Below are positions 55,380 through 64,000 of a stretch of DNA of 64,000 nucleotides, piece by piece. The translations under genes and the position numbers were made by a program. Positions within the stretch are counted from its first letter, which is position 1, and every line of letters begins with the position of its first letter. Source of the DNA: Unio delphinus (taxonomy: Eukaryota; Mollusca; Bivalvia; Unionida; Unionidae); assembly GCA_029339505.1 (NCBI GenBank), contig JAQISU010000169.1, forward strand, positions 4,642,001 through 4,706,000, given 5' to 3'. The notes under the pieces are model-generated. The model was not told the origin of the DNA. It did not search any database and was given only the letters and a program-made list of their open reading frames with translations.

Positions 55380-55705
55380 CTGCTCTGGTGACCACGTGGT
55401 TAGAGTGTCCGCCTCAAAAACAGCAGGTCATGGGTTTGAACCCCGGTTGAGTTATACCAAAGACTTACAAAAATGGTACTAACAGCTGCTTCGCTTGACA
55501 CTCAGCAATAAAGGGTTAATGTTAGGACTGGTCAGCTTGGTGTCAGGATAATGTGACTGGGTGGGACATCATGCTACATGTCTGTGGCGTGATGCCCCAT
55601 TGCTAAACATCACTATAAATTGCTAAACATCACTATAAACTGCCACAATGAAAACATTGTAGCGATATGACTGAAAAATTGTTAAAGCTATGTAATAAAT
55701 CCTAA

Positions 55706-55755
<50 letters not shown>
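55380..55755 (+). mobile_element. tRNA-derived SINE family 2, copy 4, with long (CA)n tail
   Basis: tRNA-like head: ACGTGGTTAGAGTGTCC (A-box) and GGGTTTGAACCCC (B-box). Body shared with other copies; TTGCTAAACATCACTATAAA is locally duplicated (about 55600-55640). It ends AATCCTAATCA followed by (CA)n at 55707-55755. This is the fullest plus-strand copy. Confidence 0.9.
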
Positions 55756-55759
<4 letters not shown>

Positions 55760-56106
55760 TCCTTTGACCTTAAGTTTTTTCTAAAACTCATGTACAATCC
55801 AATCACAAAGTTGGGAAACTTTAGATATTAATTGAGTTATTATGTGGAAAACTAATTTGTATTCAGTCAGTTATCTTTGAGTTATCAAGCCTTAAATCAA
55901 TAGTATTCTTCCTTACCCCATGCCATCCACAAGAAAAATGTAGATGGAGGATAACTATTTTGCAAAACTACAACAGACAGATGGATGGATACATGGTCAG
56001 CATAACAAAATAATACACTCCACCTTATGACAGGTATATAAAAATACAAGAAATACTAAGTAAACCTTATGTAATTATAAATACTTTACTTAAGTCTGAT
56101 TCACAC

Positions 56107-56420
56107 TGCTCTAGTGTCCTAGTGGTTTGAGCACCCTCCTTGGATGCAGTAGGTCATGGGTTCAAACCCTGGCTGAGTCATATCAAAAACTTTTAAAAAT
56201 GGTACAAACAGCTGCCTTGCTAGTCTCTCAGTATTAAGAGGACAGTGTTAGTACTGGTTGGCCTGGTGTCAGGATAATGTTACTGACTGGGACATAATGC
56301 TACATGTCTGCGCCATGATGACCTTGTGATGGAGATTGCTTATATACTGCCACATTGCAGACATCGTAGTGATATGACTGAATATATTTTAAGGCTACAT
56401 GAAAAATCTAAATCACACAC
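56107..56420 (+). mobile_element. tRNA-derived SINE family 2, copy 5
   Basis: Head TCCTAGTGGTTTGAGCACC and GGGTTCAAACCCTGGC; body with ACTGGGACATAATGCTACAT; short tail AATCACACACAC. Same orientation as the copy at 55380, about 350 bp away. Confidence 0.9.
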
Positions 56421-57873
56421 ACTTAGTCTTATTTGGTGAAAGTATTCTTTAACTTTGTTTTCCTAATGTTGATATGACTTGGCATCTAGGAGGATTAGTG
56501 ATAAAAGTATCACCGTGGCAACCAAACAAGATATCAGATTGACACATATTTTATTCGGAACCAACTAGACATTATAAGAGGTTGTCAGGGGAAAAGCCCA
56601 TGCTGATATACTTTTTGCTAAGAATAAGAAGGAGAAGCATTTGTAACATGGCTGCTGTGTCGGCCATATTGGATGTTAGATCAGTACCATTTTGCATTTA
56701 GAACTAACTAGACATCATAAAAAGTGATACAGTGAATGTTGATATGAGGAGGAGTAGCAATAATGAGATTTTCAAGATGGCAGCAGTATTGGATGTAACA
56801 TCTGCACCTATCTGATTTAGGACCAACAAGACTTCATACGCCACTTCCTCAATAACTCACACCCTGATAACATATGAACCAGCTTATAAATTGTGGGGTC
56901 AGTTGTGGATCCCATTTTTTTATTACTACAAAGTACCAAAAATTTGACCCCTATATATTGAACGTGAAGAAAATCTTGATCAAACTTAAAAACTGAAATC
57001 TTGATATCTCGCTCATGTTATTGTCGAAAATGGTTATATGACCTGGAAATTTGAATCAACATTTAAAAAAGAAGTCATGTATTTTGTTAAATATTCTATC
57101 CAAAAAACATACACCATGAATAAGAGTATGCAATGAAATTGAAATCAATGAAATTGTCACTAATGTCTGCTGAGGCATCACTTTGATAAATAAATGCCAA
57201 TTAAATATCTTTTTTTAAATAAAGTGAAATGCATGTTTTATTTATATCTTTTGGTTGGCTTACGGTTAATTATGATAACCACAATATGCCATGTTGCATT
57301 AAACACGAAATATGTCAATATACTGTAAAAGCTATGCCCATGAGCATTTCTGTGAAAACCTAATTAAGTGCTGATGTTGTTTTGATACCTGATTTGTGCA
57401 AGTATTTGCTGTATTGTTGCAATGAATTAAAAGCCAAAAAATCACACCTGTTTCACAAACTAAAAATTACATTTATTTTTAAAATAAAAAGAATCTTGTT
57501 TGTGAATTTGAATCAATAATTGGCCTGGTTCCCTGCTTCCACAAGAGAAGAGAGCAAAGCAGAGAACATTAGCATCAGGGAACCAGACTACTCAACAACA
57601 TAAAGCAGTGATGCAATACACAAAGTTTTCACATACATGTGAAGGTTGTTGAAACCAGCTGGAATAATGTTAACGATTCTCTCAGCAGATGGATATCCTG
57701 ATAATAGTGATCATTTTTACACAAAAATAAATAACTTCATTAGAAAAATTTCTTTATTGACAATTATTCCCAACAGTTTTCTCAATGGTCTAGTTAGGAA
57801 GGTATAATTTCAGTTTGTTATGGAGGTCCCTCGATAATTTGCACTATCATGTATATTATGGTCTATGTTTTTG
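56421..57873. other. CPSF2 intron, no gene seen
   Basis: AT-rich intron. Two or three diverged ~150-bp repeats (56450-56830) share TTGGATGTTAGATCAGTACC-like and GACATCATAA phrases with the DNA around 49900-50050. Confidence 0.5.
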
Positions 57874-58126
57874 TTGTTGTTGTTGTTTTAGGGTTTAACG
57901 CCATTTTTCAGCACATGATAGGCTATACATGGTGGCCAGTATTATTGGTGGAGGAAGAATGCGGGAAAACCCCTCGAAAGAACCACCGACCCACGAGAAG
58001 CTTCTGGCAAGCTTTCTCACATAACTACATTAGCCAAATCTTAGACTCGAACCCATGCAGACAGAGGTGAGACGGCAGTGATCCATAATGGAAAGCACTT
58101 TAGACCACTCGGCCACTCGGGGCCTC
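57874..58126 (-). mobile_element. tRNA-derived SINE family 1, copy 3
   Basis: Complement of the family-1 sequence, with a 12-bp target duplication TCTATGTTTTTG (57862-57873 and 58127-58138). Its A- and B-box regions are well kept (complements of CACTCGGCCACTCGGGG and GACTCGAACCCATGC), so it is among the least diverged. Confidence 0.95.
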
Positions 58127-58409
58127 TCTATGTTTTTGTACCTCACTGTGTGCAAGTTATTGAGGGAGAGGTGTACAAAGTCTTTTAGCAAAACACCCAT
58201 TTAACAAGATTTTCAAGGTGACTGCTCATGTAGGAAGTTTCATGGCAATAGTCAAAGAAATTTAAGAGTAGCAGTGATAAGAAACTTGTACTAACAAAAG
58301 GGCATCTGATAAACTCTTCTGGTGAATTATCAGTAGAGCTAACTAGATTGTTAAGTAAAAACATAATAAATGGAAAAAATGAATAAGTTGTAAATAAATA
58401 ATTGCTTAC

Positions 58410-58596
58410 GTATACTTGTTTCCTTTTCTTTGTTTGCCTTATCTTCCTCTGCAATTTCTCCATCTTCTGGTTCATACTTTGGACTGGTGTCAATCTTGGC
58501 TTCAACCATGTCCAGCTTGCCATCAATCCATGCTAATTCTGCATCACGAGCCTTAGCAAAATCCAGGGCTGACACAAGGTAATCCTTTAGCTTGAC
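58410..58596 (-). CDS. CPSF2: CPSF2 exon with conserved AELAWIDG motif
   Basis: 187 bp; acceptor TTTTCAG|G upstream of 58596 and a GTAAGC donor after 58410 (a GTATAC six bases earlier is an alternative). It encodes [20 protein letters not shown] then [10 protein letters not shown], the conserved CPSF2 segment before the acidic linker, followed by an acidic, Lys-rich stretch. Upstream exons with the metallo-beta-lactamase and beta-CASP domains must lie beyond the window edge. Confidence 0.94.
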
Positions 58597-61500
58597 CTGA
58601 AAAACATGAGACAGTCAGAATGTGATTCAGTATCTAGTTACTGTATGGATATTATTTATTGACCCTTTCTAAATGAGTATATAAATTTCAATTGCTTTTG
58701 AAGAAGTAAGGTTAAAATGTCAATTTGCAGTGATTTCAAGAAATGTAGACATAATTTAATGAAATATACTTCTTTGCTGATATCTTCTCTTCAAATCTGG
58801 AAAAAAGATTTTGTCTATTAGGCAACAGACTATTTATGAATTTCTGAGGGAAAAAGGGACAGGGTGATGTGTTTTCTTTCAAACCAGTGTCATTTTCTCT
58901 TCTCTCTGACGATAATTTATTTCTACCAGTACATGTATAATTGATATCATAAGTTCTTATTTTCTAAAATTCAGAGCGAAAATTTGTTTTTTGCTATTTG
59001 TGGGTCAAAAATAAATAAAAACCTGGCCATATCCCCCTCCATTAAATAGTCAGTTCCTTAGGACCTAGATGGATGGATGTCTTACCATGTTGCCCATAAA
59101 AAGTGATGAACCATATGGGATTTTTTCTTAAAAACATTTAAACTCAATATTAGCCATGTTTCCAAATGCACATAAAGATGCAATTTGGACATTATTTTGC
59201 TTAAGAAAGTTTGACCCTTTACAAAAATTATTTTGGAATGAATGCTTCTATTTTACAAAGCTAAAATCATTTTCAGTATAGTTCAGGATCAAAACAAAAA
59301 CCTTGAGCATATGTTAATCTATCAGGCTGTTCAGATTGATTGAATCTTCATCATATTATAGCACTTACCAAAACAGAAGCAAAAAGTCAATTTTCAGCCT
59401 TCAAAATTAATATTTTAACATTTTGTTAATACATTTACTGCTGTTATTTAGACTGACATAAACATGTTTGATATTCAAGTGTGCTAACACCCCATGATGT
59501 CACAAATGGTGTTGGGATTTGTTATAAAGCAAAAGCAAGACATCCAAAACATCTGAAAGTACTTCCATACATAAAATGGGAAGCTGATACACCCAAACAT
59601 CTTGCATTAAATTTGTTTGCATTTACTAATGAAAGAGACAAAATACAACAACTAAACCATGCCAGGCTTACATCAAACTTGTAGACCTGAATACGTACTT
59701 GACAATTTTATTTTCACTTTGAAATGTTTCCAAATTCAAATCTAAGACTATTTCAATGGTAAGCTTAAACACTTGCACCATGTATACCATGTAGGGTCCA
59801 TCTCAAGCCTTAAATTCATCTGCAAATAATCACCGTGTAAAATTTGAGTTGAGGATGTACTGAGAGATAAGATGTTTTAGGAAATCAAGGACAGAATGCA
59901 TCAAGTAAGATGACGACAGTGTTCGTCAGTGTCAGGCTTATGAAAGGAACCAGTAATGGTTACCGATGAAGATAAAGAATGCTTTATATTTAGATACTTT
60001 GAGAAAGACAACTTTATAAAGTATAAAAATAGACCTTGAAAGGATACAAAAATATTTCTCCATGTTAGTCATAAAAGCAGGAGTTCATTATAAATTATCT
60101 TTCAAAAAGGTGGTTAGACTGAGATTAATAATATTAAGTTTCAAAGTGACATAGAAGATGTTGAAGAATGAAATGAATGTTATCTTTACGATTCTTTTAT
60201 GAACTGCTATAGTACAATGACCAGTTTCTAAAATCTTTATAAAATCTAAACCCCAAAGGCATATAACCTATAGCTGAAATATTTTGTTAATACAGGGGTT
60301 GTCTCCCTTTTCTTCAAAATTCACTGCTCTTGCAAAGCCTGCATACAACATTTTGTTCATTGATGGGATATTGTCTTATACTTAAGTCCCTTATAATAAA
60401 TTTCCTCAATATTCTGCTACCCCTCATAACACAATTATTACATTAAGACACCTCATAACACAATTATTACATTAAGACAGTTACATTTTACTAATGTTTG
60501 CTGCTGATTTCATCTTTTTTTGCCTTCTATGAACTACTCTAACAAAGCATGTCAGGCATACCTCAATCTAATGGTCTCACTTACATATACAGGTTGATTT
60601 TATGATGCCAATGAACAGTAGTTTAAAGAGGGAAAACTGTAAAGACATGAGTACATTTAATAATATTTCAGTCTTAAATCTCTGAAAAGGCACAAGAGGG
60701 TCTGAGATTGTTCACCTGGCCGAAATCTGCCCAACATCCAAATACAAAAGAAGTTGAACAAGAAATCTGGTCAGTTGTGTGCTTTCTGTTGAAATTTCTT
60801 TCAATGATGTTGATTCCCTATATTACAAAAATAACTGTTTCAATGTTTTTCTAGTTTTGTATCTTTATCCTTATTTAAAGACACCAGCATAATTTGTCCA
60901 AAATTTCAGGTCACTTGGTGCCTAAGTTGGTCAAAACTGAGTTCAATGGATTTTCAAGATAATGTTGTGCAAAAGATTTTTTCCTTTTAGTAACAAAAGC
61001 CATGTTTTATTACAGAACAGAATTATTTGTACAGATCTAAAAGGCATTCAAGGTTGGACATTTTCTGTCAAAATTTATTCAAAAACTTTGAATTGGTCTT
61101 TGAGAAGAAGTTGTTACAGGTTTTTTTTATTTTTCTGTAACAGCATGCATATTAGCATTTTTTTGCACAAACTTAAAAACCCTTCATACCAGAAAAGTTT
61201 GTGCTAATTTTGGAATAAATATTTTGGAAAAAAAGTTGGTTAATGGAATTTCAATTATTATTCATGCTGGTCATATTTAATGGCAAACTGACATTACCTA
61301 TATAAATGGTAAAGACCAAGTATGCTTTGTCAAGTTTTGGGCAATTTTTGCAAAACAGTTTGTGAGAATCTAAGATTTGCCTCATTTAAGTAAAGGCTAT
61401 TTGATGGCAGACATGCAAAGTGTATTTGAGTTTTCAGAGCCCCCTTCATGCCAGAAAGAATGCTCTATGTGAAATTTGATTCTGTTAAGTGGTATTAAAG

Positions 61501-64000
61501 GATTTTCAAGTTTTAGTAGCATTGGCCATATCTGATTGGTGAACTGACACCATTTGTATGAAGCCCTTAATAACAGATTATTTTCTGTTCAATTAGGCCA
61601 TCTATTTAAAGAAAATATTACAAGGTTGTTTAATTTTTTGTTATTGTGGCCATTTTTGATAGCAGATCAACTTTGTTTGCATAAATTTGAAATACTTTCA
61701 AGCCAGAAATGTTTTGTGTCTAATATGGTCAATTGTCTCAAGTGGTGTCTGAGTAGAATTAATTTAAAGGTTTTCTATTTTTTTCAACATTGGCCATATT
61801 TGACAGCTAATCATCAATTTGCAAAAATGTTAGAGCCATTTCTGCCAGAATTGTTCAAATGCTGTTGAGTGTTCCTTACGAGAAATTGTTACTTGCTTTT
61901 CTCTTTTAATACTGTTGGCCATATTTGACAGCAGATTGGCATCTTCAGTATAAACCTGAAAGCGCTTTCTGACAGGATCTTATCTGCCCAATTTGAAATT
62001 GGTCCAGTAGTTTTGAGAAGTTTAAATGGCAAATACTGACAGATAACTCATGATGGTGAAAATTTGACTGTGTATAGTCCTTCTTTAAATGAAAACTAAT
62101 AATATCCTGTTACACAATGATAGCATCTTGTCACATGTCTAGCATTTACTATTTGATTCTGTAGAAATACATGTATTGGTTTCTTCTGCAATTTCAGCAA
62201 GAGGATACTTTTTTGGTCACGGTATGCAAATAATTAAACAAAATTAAACATTTTATTTTCACCAAGTACCGGTACACTATTTTACTGAAATCAACAAAAT
62301 CCCATATTTGTAGAGCATAATTAACGATGCACTAAAGGAAACAAAAATTAAATTCTTGGATACATCAATACAGCATAACCTTTTTTAATTTAACCTTGTT
62401 CATTAATATTAATGATTTAGGGAACCATATGTATGTTCCCCAAACGTATATTTGTAAAAACAAAATAATTTTCATAAAAACTCTGATAGTGTTTGTATGC
62501 AAATGAGGCTGTAGTGTACATGTAGATATTGACTATTTAAAGAAGGAATACAAGTTCAGCATTTGCATAAAGTTTTCCTATAACAATTTTCCCTGATAAA
62601 TGAAAGGTAAGATGACCATGTAGATATAATTTGCAAAATTAAAGTGACTCTTTAAGGATAACTGATTATGAAATGTTGGAGTATTGAAATTTTTGACAAA
62701 ATTTATAAATTTAATACTGTATGAACATGCTTGCACAGATAATTCAACTGCAAACTGCACAGACCCAGATCTAACTGTAGAATAATGTGCCAGTAGTTCT
62801 AGGTACATGCATTTTGAAAAAATACTAATCAGAAGGACAAATAACATTTGGGTTTATGTCATTTACAGCTGGACCTAACCTACAGGCAAGTGCATATGTT
62901 AGTTAAGTATACCAAAACCATACCAAAGAGTATAGGTGTGTGCCTTTTCTCACAATCTATAAAACAGTTAAATATCTATCCCCCAAATAAGTAGTTTTGC
63001 ATAGAAAAGGTATGGGAAATAATACCCTATCATCAAATGCTTCCAAAATAATAGGATGAATATGCAAACTTCATTCAAATTGCATGGGCTGAAGATTATT
63101 GATTGTAAAAGAAAAGTAGATATTGAATTTAACATTATGACACAAACCAAAATTCTGATATCGAAAATCTGCAAGCAGGTCATACTCATTATCAATTTGA
63201 AAAGATGTTACATGCTTTTCACAATCAATTTTTTTCATACAACCTGATTTGCTGGCACATTTTGCAGTGACAAATCTGTCGCTATACTGTTCACAGTTTG
63301 CAATAGGAAGGCACAAATAACTTTGTGGCATACCATTTTGCAATGTCTCCACATTACCAAGTTTTAGCTGCACAGAAAACAACTACAGTAACTCACCAAA
63401 CTTCAGTAGTGATTTATTTTTCATGTCCTTAATTTCTCCTGATGTAACAGTTGTTTCTTTATGATTTTGAAATATATTTTAAAAAATCTGGCAAATGAGG
63501 ACAATGGATGCCCTCAAAGACATTGTGTTCCAAAAAACTTTGCCATACAATTGGAAGGTACATACATATCATTTTTTGCATTTCTGACACAAATGGGTTG
63601 ATTGATGTTACCATTATACAACTGTCTATACTCGCTTATTAGTAGAGTACAACTGTAAACAACAAAGATCCTGAACTGATTTATCAAAATTCACCTGCAG
63701 ATCAGGGTTTATGATGTTTGTTCTACTGATTACCCCTAATAAACTGCACATACCCAGATCTGCTGGCACATTATGCAATAGCAGATCTGGATCAATGCAA
63801 TTTGCAGTCGGACTTGTCTTATAAGTATGTACAGACCATAGTAATCATCTTTGATGATGGGACAAAAAAGTTTGGTTGCAAATAAGAGCATATGAAAACC
63901 CCTATATGCCATTTAACTTTTTGACAATGATGAAGTATACACATTTTACTACGAGCAATGGAATACCTACCAAACACATAAAGAAGTATGCTACTCGCTT
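58597..64000. other. Upstream CPSF2 intron, no exon identified
   Basis: No CPSF2 exon seen over 5.4 kb. Repeats occupy 60860-62070; short open frames such as 63071-63382 lack similarity that I recognise. Confidence 0.5.
60860..62070. repeat. Degenerate tandem repeat, ~190-200-bp units, about 6 copies
   Basis: Recurring order of phrases: CATTGGCCATATTTGACAGC, a CTTCAxxCCAGAAA segment, AAATTTGGTC-like, then GGATTTTCAAG. Units near 60900, 61190, 61440, 61690, 61800 and 61930 are strongly diverged. In an intron; no coding role. Confidence 0.65.

Noticed and set aside
63071..63382. Possible upstream CPSF2 exon
   Set aside because: No resemblance to CPSF2 and no convincing splice sites; a GTGAGT on the minus strand near 63397 is isolated.

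Overview
The window looks like nuclear DNA of an invertebrate animal, most likely a marine mollusc. It is AT-rich, the one host gene I can name (CPSF2) is split into small exons by long introns, and the rest is dominated by DNA transposons, a LINE, tRNA-derived SINEs, satellites and microsatellites. The phylum is inferred from the SINE and repeat style; 'animal' is much safer because of CPSF2.

Layout. 1-848: the 5' part of an unrecognised host coding region on the minus strand, running off the left edge. 849-5294: no gene seen. 5295-5674: a short hAT-like MITE. 5878-11034 and 31167-36342: two near-identical, same-orientation copies of a hAT transposon of the TTF zinc finger/DUF4371 type. Each has its own exact 8-bp target duplication and both carry the same in-frame stops. 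12653-28184: a complete 15.5-kb Maverick/Polinton with ~290-bp terminal inverted repeats and a 5-6-bp target duplication.

The Polinton has a minus-strand structural block: major capsid protein, two minor-capsid-like proteins, adenovirus-type protease, membrane protein, a penton/spike-like gene and several conserved unknowns. Its centre holds repeats, a hairpin, a decayed HNH homing-type endonuclease and a Cys-rich protein. A plus-strand gene follows with an N-terminal tandem-repeat array, protein-primed-type DNA polymerase B, SF1 helicase and a C-terminal HNH domain. A DDE integrase, a zinc-ribbon plus phospholipase-A2-like gene and an FtsK/A32-type packaging ATPase complete it. Integrase, polymerase, protease and ATPase would together replicate and insert the element, and the capsid genes suggest virion formation. 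Several genes are broken by in-frame stops and by frameshifts that nearly all fall in homopolymer runs, so this copy is probably inactive, unless some breaks are assembly errors.

36343-45322: repeats, including a ~59-bp satellite, a 48-bp tandem repeat and SINEs. 45323-58596: four 3'-terminal coding exons of CPSF2 on the minus strand. The last intron (8.2 kb) is packed with insertions: a twin-primed (5'-inverted) LINE with an 11-bp target duplication, two SINEs with clear target duplications, a 1.25-kb pogo/Tigger-like element and degenerate repeats. 58597-64000: presumably an upstream CPSF2 intron, with degenerate ~190-bp repeats and no exon that I can support.
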